Shown here in pieces: positions 8,523 through 16,099 of a DNA stretch of 33,705 nucleotides. The notes below the pieces were generated by a model. That model did no database searches, was not told the origin of the DNA, and saw only the letters and a program-made list of their open reading frames with translations. Source of the stretch: Lentisphaerae bacterium ADurb.Bin242 (lineage in GTDB: Bacteria > Verrucomicrobiota > Lentisphaeria > Victivallales > UBA1829); assembly GCA_002069785.1 (NCBI GenBank), contig MWCA01000060.1, positions 1 through 33,705 of the forward strand, read 5' to 3'. The translations under genes and the position numbers were made by a program. Numbering within the stretch: the first letter of the stretch is position 1; each line of letters starts with the position of its first letter.

Positions 8523-9524
8523 TCAACCTTGTGTTTTTGGCGGGGCCGCGCCCGGACCGCCGGAGAACTCCATCCCCGGTTCGAGCCGGAAACCGCGTGC
8601 AAAATCGGCGGCCCCCATTTCTTTTTTTCCTTCGGGAATCACTCGTTCGATCCGGAGCGCATCCGTCCCGCACGCCACGGTGATTCCGTCCGGGGCAATG
8701 GCGAGGATCCGGCCCGGCGCGGCGGGAGCCGGGAAGGGAACGGTCTGTCCGGAGAGGATCTTGACCAGGAAATTCCGTCCCTGATGGGGAAATGTGAAAA
8801 TGGCCGAGGGCCAGGGCTGGAAGGCGCGGATTTTCCGCGCGATCTGTTCCGCGCTTTCCTCCCAGACAATGGACCCGTGCGCTTTGCGGATCTTGCGGGA
8901 AAGGGTCGCTTCCGCATTGTTCTGCGGGACGGGCCGCAACGAGCCGTCCGCGATCCGGAGGACGCACCCGGCGATGCGTCTTCCCGCGGCTTGCGCCAGT
9001 TCCTGTTCCAGCGCTGCGGCGGTGGTTCCCGGAGCGATCTCCAGAGGGAACGTTTCGTAGACCGGCCCGGTGTCAAGCCCCTTATCCATCCGCATGAAAC
9101 TCACGCCGGTCCTTTTTTCCCCGTTGAGGACGGCGGAGGCGACGGGAGAAGCCCCCCTGTATCTGGGCAGCAGAGAGGCGTGGACATTCAGGCAGCCGAG
9201 TTTCGGAAGGGAAAGCAGCTCCTCCTTCAGAAGCTGTCCGAAAGACACCACCACGAGCATGTCCGGCATGACGCCGCGAAGTCTGGAAAGAAACACGGGA
9301 TCGTTGACGGACGCGACCCTTTCGCAGGCGATTCCATGGGCGTCGCACCATTTCCCCACGGGAGTCGGGGTAAGCACATTCTTCCGCCCGGCCGGCTTGT
9401 CGGGCTGCGTTATGACGTGCACGACGTCCAGTTCTCCGCTCTGCCGGAGTCCCTCCAGCACAGGCACGGCAAACATGCCCGAGCCGAGGAAAACGATCCT
9501 GATTTTATGTTCCATTTCCACCAT
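8523..9524 (-). CDS. fmt: Methionyl-tRNA formyltransferase
   Basis: The 333-residue enzyme transfers a formyl group from 10-formyltetrahydrofolate to Met-tRNA(fMet) for translation initiation. The N-terminal Rossmann domain (IRIVFLGSGMFAVPVL) carries the active-site residues Asn113 and His115 (NVHASLLPRYRGASP) and Asp151 (LDTGPVY), with the same spacing as Asn106, His108 and Asp144 of E. coli Fmt. The C-terminal OB-like domain is present to the end. Two starts are possible: ATG at 9524, which has no clear Shine-Dalgarno, or ATG at 9515, preceded by GGTGG. The usual neighbour def is absent; here fmt sits between a lipoprotein gene (17 bp upstream) and rng (6 bp downstream). Confidence 0.95.
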   Translation of the reverse strand: MVEMEHKIRIVFLGSGMFAVPVLEGLRQSGELDVVHVITQPDKPAGRKNVLTPTPVGKWCDAHGIACERVASVNDPVFLSRLRGVMPDMLVVVSFGQLLKEELLSLPKLGCLNVHASLLPRYRGASPVASAVLNGEKRTGVSFMRMDKGLDTGPVYETFPLEIAPGTTAAALEQELAQAAGRRIAGCVLRIADGSLRPVPQNNAEATLSRKIRKAHGSIVWEESAEQIARKIRAFQPWPSAIFTFPHQGRNFLVKILSGQTVPFPAPAAPGRILAIAPDGITVACGTDALRIERVIPEGKKEMGAADFARGFRLEPGMEFSGGPGAAPPKTQG

Positions 9525-9541
9525 GTATGTTATAAGGATTT

Positions 9542-10228
9542 TTACCGGACCCGGGCAGGCTGTCCCGCCGCATCGGTGAACCGCAGACAGAACTTCCGGC
9601 TGTTCCGGTAATCTCCTTCGTTATCCATGTATTTGACTACAATGCGGTTATATCCTTTCCGCAGAATGATTCCCTCCACCTTGTCGGTGTCGGGTTTCAA
9701 CGGACGGTTTCCGTTTTCATACGAATAGACGGGATGCCCGTTGATCCAGACCTTCAGCTTTCCGCAGCTGCCCGCATTCAGCACGAGCCCGCCGTATTCG
9801 GAATCACACTGGAGGGTAAGGCAGGCGTAGAAAACGGACGGAGCCTTCGCGGACGGCTTTTCGAGGAAGAGACGGGAAAAGTCCACCTGCCCCGGGACGG
9901 CGTCGGGACCTTCATTCCGGGCCAGCAGCCGGTGCCAGCGGGCATCCTGCGGCGCATTGCGGCTGCCGCAGAGAACATTTTCTTCCGGAAGAAGCTCCGC
10001 ATGAAGACCGCCGTTTCCGCCGGGGGCGACCGGACCGAGGATGTTCCACCCCATCAGGAAGTTGCCGTCGCCGAGGAAAGTCCCGACGGGAGCGGATTCG
10101 CTTCGGGGGGAAAAATAGGAAATCTCGAATTCAGGGGCGCCGGCCCACGGGTCCCGGAGGGCGCATCCGGCAAGCAGAAGGACGCCGGACACGGAAAGCA
10201 AAGCGCAGTGCGGTTTGAAACGGATCAT
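9542..10228 (-). CDS. Predicted outer-surface lipoprotein with beta-sandwich domain
   Basis: The 228-residue protein starts with a lipoprotein signal whose lipobox LAGC places the lipidated cysteine at residue 22. Ala23 and Leu24 follow, so there is no Asp at +2 and outer-membrane sorting is plausible. The mature part is strand-rich. The segments KVWINGHPVYSY and GIILRKGYNRIVVKYMDN resemble the galactose-binding-like or PA14-adjacent sandwich domains that recur in Planctomycetes and Lentisphaerota lipoproteins (NG-x-x-V, then L-x-x-G-x-N-x-hydrophobic-V-K). An AGGTGAT Shine-Dalgarno precedes the ATG. It is the first gene of a leftward run into fmt, rng and the GH2-derived gene, so it is probably co-transcribed with them. 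I do not recognise a specific function. Confidence 0.75.
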   Translation of the reverse strand: MIRFKPHCALLSVSGVLLLAGCALRDPWAGAPEFEISYFSPRSESAPVGTFLGDGNFLMGWNILGPVAPGGNGGLHAELLPEENVLCGSRNAPQDARWHRLLARNEGPDAVPGQVDFSRLFLEKPSAKAPSVFYACLTLQCDSEYGGLVLNAGSCGKLKVWINGHPVYSYENGNRPLKPDTDKVEGIILRKGYNRIVVKYMDNEGDYRNSRKFCLRFTDAAGQPARVR

Positions 10229-10333
10229 ACGATATCATCACCTGTCATTTCTATTGTTTTTCCCGGGACTGTTTTCCGGAGGTTCCGGACGCCGGTCTTC
10301 AAAAAAATATCCCTATAAATTTACATTCAGGTA

Positions 10334-10362
10334 TTGACTTATGCCAGTCGATATGTTATTTT
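10334..10362 (+). promoter_or_regulatory. Promoter of rpsD
   Basis: TTGACT (10334-10339) and TATTTT (10357-10362) are 17 bp apart, leaving an untranslated leader of roughly 85 bases before rpsD. The same two hexamers with the same spacer recur in front of the TtcA-like gene at 11135-11163, which supports both. An S4-binding leader structure may lie in this untranslated region, but I could not define one. Confidence 0.65.
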
Positions 10363-10455
10363 ATTAACTCTTTTTCATGAAAAAAGGCGCGTATGGCCCC
10401 TGTTTTGCTTGACACCATGCGCGAAAAACATCAACCTTCAAAGAAAGGAACGGGA

Positions 10456-11058
10456 ATGAAACAAGTTCAAGCCAAACACAAAATTTGCAGACGCCTCGGC
10501 TACTGCATCTGGAACATGGCGAAATGCCCGAGTGCAAAACGCCCCTATCCGGCCGGACTTCAAGGCAAGAACACCAAGAAGAAGAAACTCTCCACCTACG
10601 GCGAAATGATGCAGGAAAAGCAGAAACTCAAGGCCCATTACGCCCTGACGGAACGCCAGCTCCGGAACATGTTCCTCCTTGCGAAACGCACGGAAGGCCG
10701 GACCGACGAAACCCTGATGCGTCACATCGAGCTCCGCCTCCAGTCCGCGGTCTATCACGGCGGATTCGCGCCCACCATTTTCGCCGCAAAACAGCTGGTG
10801 GTCCACCGTCATGTCCGCGTCGACGGAAAAATCGTCGACCGCGCCTCGTATCTGTTGAAGCCCGGACAGGTCATCTCCATCGATGCGGAAAGATCCCCCG
10901 CCATCGCGGAAGCCGCCCGAGGAGTCAACTCCACCATTCCGGCTTATTTCGAGGCCAACAAGGAACAGCTCAAAATTACCGTTGTCCGCGAACCCATGGT
11001 CGAAGAGATTCCCGTCCAGGTGGAAGCTCTGCGCGTCGTCGAATATTACGCCCGTTGA
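10456..11058 (+). CDS. rpsD: 30S ribosomal protein S4
   Basis: A 200-residue primary 16S rRNA-binding protein of the small subunit. The N-terminal domain includes RPYPAGLQG and STYGEMMQEKQKLKAHY, and the S4 RNA-binding domain spans about residues 95-155 (IELRLQSAVYHGGFAPTIF, VDGKIVDRASYLLKPGQVI). The chosen ATG has AAAGGAACGGGA upstream and gives the family N-terminus; a longer in-frame start at 10393 would add an unrelated leader. Cysteines at 11, 18 and 24 only partly match the four-cysteine zinc site of C+ type S4. Unusually, the gene stands alone with its own promoter and terminator and is not next to rpsM, rpsK or rpoA. Confidence 0.95.
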   Translation: MKQVQAKHKICRRLGYCIWNMAKCPSAKRPYPAGLQGKNTKKKKLSTYGEMMQEKQKLKAHYALTERQLRNMFLLAKRTEGRTDETLMRHIELRLQSAVYHGGFAPTIFAAKQLVVHRHVRVDGKIVDRASYLLKPGQVISIDAERSPAIAEAARGVNSTIPAYFEANKEQLKITVVREPMVEEIPVQVEALRVVEYYAR

Positions 11059-11082
11059 TTCTGTTTCATCCGGAACTTTACC

Positions 11083-11121
11083 GAGCAAGGCGGAAGACAA
11101 AATTCCGCCTTGCTCTTTTTT
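11083..11121 (+). terminator. Rho-independent terminator of rpsD
   Basis: A perfect 13-bp stem, GAGCAAGGCGGAA (11083-11095) paired with TTCCGCCTTGCTC (11103-11115), has a 7-base loop and is followed by six T residues. It lies 24 bp after the rpsD stop codon and is the clearest terminator in the window. Confidence 0.93.
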
Positions 11122-11134
11122 CACTGCTTCTCCA

Positions 11135-11163
11135 TTGACTTTTCCGCTTTCCGGCCTTATTTT
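11135..11163 (+). promoter_or_regulatory. Promoter of the ttcA-like/lepB/NTF2-like operon
   Basis: TTGACT (11135-11140) and TATTTT (11158-11163) are exactly 17 bp apart, as in the rpsD promoter. The next start codon (11174) is only 10 bp beyond the -10 box and has no Shine-Dalgarno, so the transcript may be leaderless or nearly so. Confidence 0.7.
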
Positions 11164-11173
11164 ACTTCACATT

Positions 11174-11941
11174 ATGAGCAACCTTTTCAAAAAAGCATGC
11201 CGTCTGGCGGGAAACGCGATCGTCGAATACCGGATGATCGAAGAGGGGGACCGCATTCTGGCCGGCGTCAGCGGTGGCAAAGACAGCATGGTGCTTCTGC
11301 GTGTGCTTGCGTATTTCCGCGGAGTTGCGCCGGTCCGGTTCGAGCTCGAGGCGGTCACCTTCGACCCCGGATTTCCCGGATTTTCCGCCGACGCGACCGG
11401 CGAATACTGCCGGGCGCTCTCCATTCCGCACCACACCATCCGCTTCGACATGCCCGCGCTGCTGAAAGAAAAGGAAACGGAGCGGAACCCGTGCATGCTC
11501 TGTTCCCGGCTCCGGCGGGGGAACCTGTATACTCTCGCGAAAAAGCTCCGCTGCAACAAGATCGCGCTCGGACAGCATCTGGACGACATTGCCGTCTCCT
11601 TTCTGATGAATCTCTGCCGGGGCGCCGGACTGAGCACGATGGGCCCGAACGTTCCCGCCGAAGAACACGAGGCGCGCATCATCCGGCCGCTGGCTTTCGC
11701 ACCGGAATCCCTGCTGGCCGGCATCGCCGCTGAAATGGAACTTCCCGTGCGCGGAGAGTGTCTTTATAAGAATGAGCTTGAAAATGGAGACCGTCGCTAC
11801 TTCAAGCACATCCTGGATGAAATTTCCGAACGGATTCCGGATTTGCGGAGCAACATTCTCCGCTCGTTGTCCAACGTCCAGGAGGGATTTCTGCTGGACC
11901 GGAAATTTCTGGACCTGAAAGGAGGACGGAACGGAAAATGA
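11174..11941 (+). CDS. TtcA-family tRNA thiolation ATPase (adenylating PP-loop protein)
   Basis: A 255-residue member of the TtcA/TtuA PP-loop family, which adenylates a tRNA base and replaces its oxygen with sulfur. The PP-loop SGGKDS is at residues 33-38, and the Cys107-x-x-Cys110 pair (PCMLCSRLRRG), which in the family holds an iron-sulfur cluster, follows. GQHLDDIAVSFLMNL is the typical later helix. TtcA makes 2-thiocytidine at position 32, but related members modify other positions, so the exact base is not certain. The ATG at 11174 gives the family-length protein; the frame is open further upstream inside the rpsD tail, where it is noise. There is no Shine-Dalgarno. The stop overlaps the lepB start as ATGA. 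Confidence 0.85.
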   Translation: MSNLFKKACRLAGNAIVEYRMIEEGDRILAGVSGGKDSMVLLRVLAYFRGVAPVRFELEAVTFDPGFPGFSADATGEYCRALSIPHHTIRFDMPALLKEKETERNPCMLCSRLRRGNLYTLAKKLRCNKIALGQHLDDIAVSFLMNLCRGAGLSTMGPNVPAEEHEARIIRPLAFAPESLLAGIAAEMELPVRGECLYKNELENGDRRYFKHILDEISERIPDLRSNILRSLSNVQEGFLLDRKFLDLKGGRNGK

Positions 11942-12495
11942 AGAGACTTTACAATACGCCGGAGCAGAAACAGGAGATCAAGGAAGCGCTGGACACCGGC
12001 AGTATGATTCTGCTCCTGCGGGCCTTTTTCTTCCCGAAGCTGGCACGGGCCTTCCTGATCCGCCTGACAGTGGTGATCGTCACAGCCTGGATCTTTTTCA
12101 AGTTCATCTGCATTCCGCTGGTGATCCGCGGCGGGAGCATGCTCCCGACCTATCCGGAACACGGATTTGTCTTCTGCTGGCGTCCCGCCTACTGGTTTTC
12201 CGCCCCGAAGCGCGGGGATATCGTCGTCATGAAGTACGGGAAGGGCGTGATGATCCTCAAACGCATCGTCGCACTGGAAGGCGACCGCATCGCCTTTGCC
12301 AACGGAGTCCTGATGCTGAACGGGAAACCTGTCAGGGAACCCTACATCAAAGGTCCCTCCAAATGGAACCTGCCCGAACGCACCGTTCAGAAAGATCACT
12401 TCTATCTGGTGGGCGACAACCGGGCGATCCCCATGGAAACCCATATCTTCGGGGAAATGCATAAACGTTATCTCGCGGGGGTGCCGCTATGGTGA
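11938..12495 (+). CDS. lepB: Signal peptidase I
   Basis: A 185-residue membrane-bound serine protease that removes Sec signal peptides on the outer face of the inner membrane. A single transmembrane segment (about residues 38-60) is followed by the catalytic Ser67 in GGSMLPT and the general base Lys108 in MILKRIVALEGD, 41 residues apart. The last conserved box reads VGDNRAIPMETHIFGEM, where most relatives have GDNR-x-x-S-x-D-S-R-x-F/W-G, so the usual Ser and Asp after GDNR are replaced by Pro-Met-Glu-Thr. It overlaps the TtcA-like gene by four bases and the next gene by seven, so the three are translationally coupled. Confidence 0.93.
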   Translation: MKRLYNTPEQKQEIKEALDTGSMILLLRAFFFPKLARAFLIRLTVVIVTAWIFFKFICIPLVIRGGSMLPTYPEHGFVFCWRPAYWFSAPKRGDIVVMKYGKGVMILKRIVALEGDRIAFANGVLMLNGKPVREPYIKGPSKWNLPERTVQKDHFYLVGDNRAIPMETHIFGEMHKRYLAGVPLW

Positions 12496-13004
12496 TCCAG
12501 GGAAAACATCTTCTGATCGCCGCGGGAATCCTGATCCTTCTCGGAGCCGTCGCCTTCGGCATGTGGTATTACCTCCGCCCGACGGATGAAAACAGAATCC
12601 GCGGACAGTTCCGCACCTTTTCCGGACTGGCGGCCAAGAAAGGAAACGAAGGGCTGATCGCGGCGGCCGGAACCGCCCAGGCCATCTCAAAACTCTTCAC
12701 GGACAAAACCACCTTCGAGGTCGAAGGGCTTGCATGGGACTCGGGGCTCTATTCCCGCGAGCACATCGCCGCCAATGTGCTTCGGGGCCGCGCCTTCTTC
12801 GATTCACTCCAGCTCTCCTTCGATGACATCGAGATCGAGGTCAGCGGCCAAACGGCCAGGGTCTTCAACAGCGCCGTTCTCTCCGGCACGCTCCGCGACG
12901 GCAAAAAGATACGGGAAGTCCGCGACCTGGAGACGATTCTGAAAAAAACAGGGGACGAATGGCTGTTCGACTCCTTCAAAGTGCGTGAAATCATCAAAAA
13001 GTGA
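12489..13004 (+). CDS. Membrane-anchored NTF2/SnoaL-like protein
   Basis: The 171-residue protein has one N-terminal membrane anchor (about residues 8-27) and a soluble domain with the alternating helix and strand pattern of NTF2/SnoaL-like cone folds: an N-terminal helical part, then HIAANVLRGRAFFDSLQLSF, IEIEVSGQTARVFNSAVL and a final GDEWLFDSFKVREI hairpin. No catalytic residues can be assigned. It starts inside the last codons of lepB (overlap of 7 bp) and is probably made with it. A role in the envelope close to the signal peptidase is inference from position only. Confidence 0.65.
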   Translation: MVIQGKHLLIAAGILILLGAVAFGMWYYLRPTDENRIRGQFRTFSGLAAKKGNEGLIAAAGTAQAISKLFTDKTTFEVEGLAWDSGLYSREHIAANVLRGRAFFDSLQLSFDDIEIEVSGQTARVFNSAVLSGTLRDGKKIREVRDLETILKKTGDEWLFDSFKVREIIKK

Positions 13005-13042
13005 TCCCGCCCGATATTCCGTGAAATCTTCCGCATCCGCAT

Positions 13043-13070
13043 TGGAAAAAACAGGGGACAATGCTATTTT
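13043..13070 (+). promoter_or_regulatory. Candidate promoter of the rhamnosidase gene
   Basis: TTGGAA (13043-13048) and TATTTT (13065-13070) are 16 bp apart. An in-frame ATG at 13061 lies within this element, so if the promoter is real translation must start downstream, at 13118. The hexamers are weaker than those of rpsD. Confidence 0.4.
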
Positions 13071-13117
13071 ATCGCATTTCAACTCAGAACGAACTTTATG
13101 ACAGGAGCCCGGCTGCG

Positions 13118-15499
13118 ATGATGACTCTGCTCAAAAACACAAAATGGATCTGGACTTCCGCCGAGGATGCCGGCAAGGATATCTACCGGTGTTTCTGCAA
13201 GAAATTCGCCGTGGACGCCGAATTCCTCCGCAAGCGCGTCTTCCTGGAAATTTCCGCAGATTCGTTCTACACCGTCTTCCTCAACGGGGTCCGCTGCACA
13301 GCCACGCAGTTTTCCGATGTTCCTCCGCAGAAAACGCTCTCCGTCATCGACATTACCGATCTGCTTCATGAGGGGGAAAACCGGATCGCGGTCCGGGTCC
13401 ATTACATCGGAGAAGCCTTCTTTACCTATTGTCCCGGCGAACCCGGACTGTATGCCCTGATCCGTTCCGGCGAAACCTTCCTGGAACAAACCGGCTCCGA
13501 CTGGAAATGCGCACCCGATCCGACCTACCATTCCGGTCTCTGCACGAAACTGACCCGTCAGCTGGGGTATGTTTTCGAATACGACGCCTCCAAAGAAGAT
13601 CTCTGGTTCCATCCCGGTTTCGACGATTCCGCCTGGGCGTTCACGCAAATTCCGGACTTCGCCCCCCGGACGCTGGAACCCCGCCCTGTACCGTTTCTCA
13701 AGGAACTCCCCTGTCCCGAAGTGAAAATCGTCCAGGCCGGATACATCCGGCGTTTCTCTTCCGACAAAAAGACATTTGCGGAGAGCGTTTCCGGTGATTA
13801 CATGCTCCCCGGCTGTATGGAAAAGCTGTTTGAAAACCAGACCTTTTCCGAAGGGTCTTCCTGTCTGGCCGTGAAGCTCCGGCCGGACAATTCCGTTCCG
13901 CTGACGTTCACCGGGCTGGAGGAACAGGCCAACGGATATTATCTGATCGCGGACCTCGGCCGGGAAACGGTCGGATATATTCATCTCCGCCTCAATGCCT
14001 CCCTCGGAACCGTCGTGGACATCGCGCACGGCGAACATCTGGACGACGGCCGCGTCCGCGCCGCCAATCACGGCCGCAATTTCGCGGACCGCTTTCTCTG
14101 CCGCGAAGGGGAAAATGTTTTTCTTCATCCGCTCCGGCGGATCGGCGCGCGCTATCTGGAATTGCATGTCACCAACCTTTCCGGGCCGTTCTCCGTCCTC
14201 TACGCCGGGGTCGTTCCCGTGGAGCTCCCGCTTCCCGAAAAGGAAGGTTTCCATACCGACGACCGCCTGTTCCAGCAAGTCCACAAAGTCGCCGCCGACA
14301 CGCTTAAATTGTGCATGCACGAGCATTACGAAGACTGTCCCTGGCGGGAACAGGCCCTCTACCCGTACGACTCCCGGAATCAGATCCTTTACGCCTATTC
14401 CCTGTGGGGGAATTACGACTTCGCCGCGGCGTCGCTCGATCTGCTCGGGCGTTCCTACGGCAGCCAGGGCTACCTCGGCATCGTCTCCCCGTCGAAGAAG
14501 CCCGACATGCTCGCCATTCCCTCCTTCACCATGGTCTGGATCACCGAGCTTTACGAGCATTTCCTCCACACGGGCTCGCTGAAACTCTTCCAGAAGTTCA
14601 TCCCGGTGGTGGACGATATTCTGGACAAGGCGCTGGCGCGGAGAGACCCGGAATCCACATTGTACTTCAACGAAAAAAAAGCCAACATCTGGAACTTTTA
14701 CGAGTGGACCGAAAACCTGAGCCGCCAGGACACCTTTCCGCAGTCTCCCTACAATCTGTATCTCCGAGAGGCGCTCCTTTCCGCGGCGTCCCTCCACGAG
14801 GCGGACGGCAATCGCGACCGCGCCGTGTTCCTGCGCGACACCGCGGCTTCGCTCGGAACACAGATCGAACGAACGTTCCGCGATCCGGAGGCCGGCGGAT
14901 ATTCCACGCTCCTGCCCGGAAAAGTCCGCCTCAATGAACATGTCCAGGTTCTGATGCTTTTCCATAATCTGGTCCCGGAAGACAGGGTCCGGACAGTCTT
15001 CGAGTCTCTCTGCTCCGGCAAGCTGGTCCCGATCAGCTACAGCGCCCTCTCCTATTTCGTACGCGCACTGATGCCGCTCGGCCCGGAGGCCCGCGCCTTT
15101 GTGGAAAAGACGATCTCCGAACAGTTCGAGCCTCCCGTGCTTTCCGGCGCAACTTCGCTCTGGGAAACGGCGTTCGGCGCGGACGATTTCGCCTTTGCGG
15201 GCAGCCTCTGCCATGCGTGGAGCAGCATTCACGTATATTACGCGGGCGCGTACGTACTCGGCGTAACGCCGCTGGCTCCGGGATTCCGGAAGTTCAGCGT
15301 CCGCCCCTGTCCCGGACGCCTCCTGCGCGCCTCCGGCGCCGTTCCGACGCCTTCGGGCGACATCCGGGTTTCCTGGACGCAGACGCCTGCCGGGCTGGCC
15401 CTGGAAGTGGAGCATCCCGCGGAACTCGAACCGGTTTTCGACCAGTATCCGGAGTTCCCGGTCGCGTCCATCCTCTGCAACGGAAAAACGCTCCTCTGA
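13118..15499 (+). CDS. Alpha-L-rhamnosidase, GH78 family
   Basis: The 793-residue enzyme would release terminal alpha-L-rhamnose from glycans or glycosides. The N-terminal beta-sandwich modules contain FLNGVR and EGENRIAVRVHYIG, a region about residues 280-345 includes ADLGRETVGYIHLRL, and the (alpha/alpha)6 barrel holds the GH78 signature DCPWREQALYPYD: Asp406, Glu411 and Asp418. Glu683 in SLWETAFG is a candidate for the catalytic base near the barrel end. The C-terminal sandwich ends with GFRKFSVRPCPG and SWTQTPAGLALEV. There is no signal peptide, so it probably acts in the cytoplasm on imported oligosaccharides. I chose ATG 13118 (AGGAG at 13103-13107); a start at 13061 would add 19 residues. 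Confidence 0.9.
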   Translation: MMTLLKNTKWIWTSAEDAGKDIYRCFCKKFAVDAEFLRKRVFLEISADSFYTVFLNGVRCTATQFSDVPPQKTLSVIDITDLLHEGENRIAVRVHYIGEAFFTYCPGEPGLYALIRSGETFLEQTGSDWKCAPDPTYHSGLCTKLTRQLGYVFEYDASKEDLWFHPGFDDSAWAFTQIPDFAPRTLEPRPVPFLKELPCPEVKIVQAGYIRRFSSDKKTFAESVSGDYMLPGCMEKLFENQTFSEGSSCLAVKLRPDNSVPLTFTGLEEQANGYYLIADLGRETVGYIHLRLNASLGTVVDIAHGEHLDDGRVRAANHGRNFADRFLCREGENVFLHPLRRIGARYLELHVTNLSGPFSVLYAGVVPVELPLPEKEGFHTDDRLFQQVHKVAADTLKLCMHEHYEDCPWREQALYPYDSRNQILYAYSLWGNYDFAAASLDLLGRSYGSQGYLGIVSPSKKPDMLAIPSFTMVWITELYEHFLHTGSLKLFQKFIPVVDDILDKALARRDPESTLYFNEKKANIWNFYEWTENLSRQDTFPQSPYNLYLREALLSAASLHEADGNRDRAVFLRDTAASLGTQIERTFRDPEAGGYSTLLPGKVRLNEHVQVLMLFHNLVPEDRVRTVFESLCSGKLVPISYSALSYFVRALMPLGPEARAFVEKTISEQFEPPVLSGATSLWETAFGADDFAFAGSLCHAWSSIHVYYAGAYVLGVTPLAPGFRKFSVRPCPGRLLRASGAVPTPSGDIRVSWTQTPAGLALEVEHPAELEPVFDQYPEFPVASILCNGKTLL

Positions 15500-15506
15500 A
15501 AAATTT

Positions 15507-15546
15507 CGGGCGCAGCTGGATTCCAAAAGCTTTCCCGCCGCGCCCG
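15507..15546 (+). terminator. Possible terminator of the rhamnosidase gene
   Basis: CGGGCGC (15507-15513) pairs with GCGCCCG (15540-15546) across a 26-base interval that contains two AGCT tetramers. The stem is GC-rich but short, and only TTTG follows, so it would be a weak or Rho-assisted terminator. Confidence 0.35.
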
Positions 15547-15564
15547 TTTGAAGATTTGATGGGA

Positions 15565-15597
15565 ATCAGAGTAAGCGACTAGTCGTAACCCTCTGAT
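15565..15597. repeat. Nested palindrome at the edge of the AT-rich island
   Basis: ATCAGAG (15565-15571) is inverted as CTCTGAT (15591-15597), and between them lies the perfect 10-bp palindrome CGACTAGTCG (15576-15585). The inner palindrome contains the TAG stop of the leftward gene ending at 15579. In the rightward direction the structure is followed by a T-rich stretch, so it may terminate rhamnosidase transcripts. It also marks the point where base composition drops sharply. Confidence 0.55.
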
Positions 15598-16013
15598 ATT
15601 TCTGATTTTTCTTGATTTAAAACAGCTTGAATTATCTCTGCGGTACTGCTTTTCCTATTCAAATGAGGGGCCACCGCATAAAAATCATATACTTCATCAT
15701 CATATTCCCATCCTTCTGGTGCTGAAAGGGTCTCTATGGAATCAGAAGGACGTAATTTTGCCAAAGGAATGTGAATATGAGATGCAATCTTTTCAGCGAC
15801 TTTTATGACATCATTTTTTTCATATATTCCATTTTCTTTGTTTACTTCAGTCAAAAACAAAAGATAAAAGTCATTCTCAGAAATATTTTCTCTTTGTGAA
15901 AAAATATTTTCCCGGTGAATGTATACTTTCAAATACCAGATTACTGCCACTGTTATGGGGAGTATTACCAGCACAAACAAAGCAATAATCTTATTAATAT
16001 CTAGTGAAAACAT
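15579..16013 (-). CDS. Hypothetical membrane-anchored protein (AT-rich island)
   Basis: The 144-residue product has one N-terminal membrane segment (about residues 5-25, IIALFVLVILPITVAVIWYL) and a soluble, acidic C-terminal part with KLRPSDSIETL and EGWEYDDEVYDFYAV. I do not recognise the family. The start at 16013 is set by a perfect AAGGAG six bases upstream; an in-frame ATG at 16046 has none. Codon use is AT-rich, unlike both flanking genes. The preceding open frame ends at 16001-16003, overlapping this start by about ten bases, which is typical of coupled gene pairs. Small coupled genes in AT-rich islands are often immunity proteins, but nothing in the sequence proves that here. Confidence 0.6.
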   Translation of the reverse strand: MFSLDINKIIALFVLVILPITVAVIWYLKVYIHRENIFSQRENISENDFYLLFLTEVNKENGIYEKNDVIKVAEKIASHIHIPLAKLRPSDSIETLSAPEGWEYDDEVYDFYAVAPHLNRKSSTAEIIQAVLNQEKSEISEGYD

Positions 16014-16099
16014 GGGAACTCCTTCCATTTTGACGGCGGATACCACATATCATTAACTGGTTTCCAGCCTTTATTCCGCAGCACATTTCTTTTGACATT

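Noticed and set aside
13079..15526. 815-codon minus-strand frame opposite the rhamnosidase gene
   Set aside because: The plus strand carries the GH78 active-site signature; the antisense frame has no recognisable domain and no ribosome binding site.
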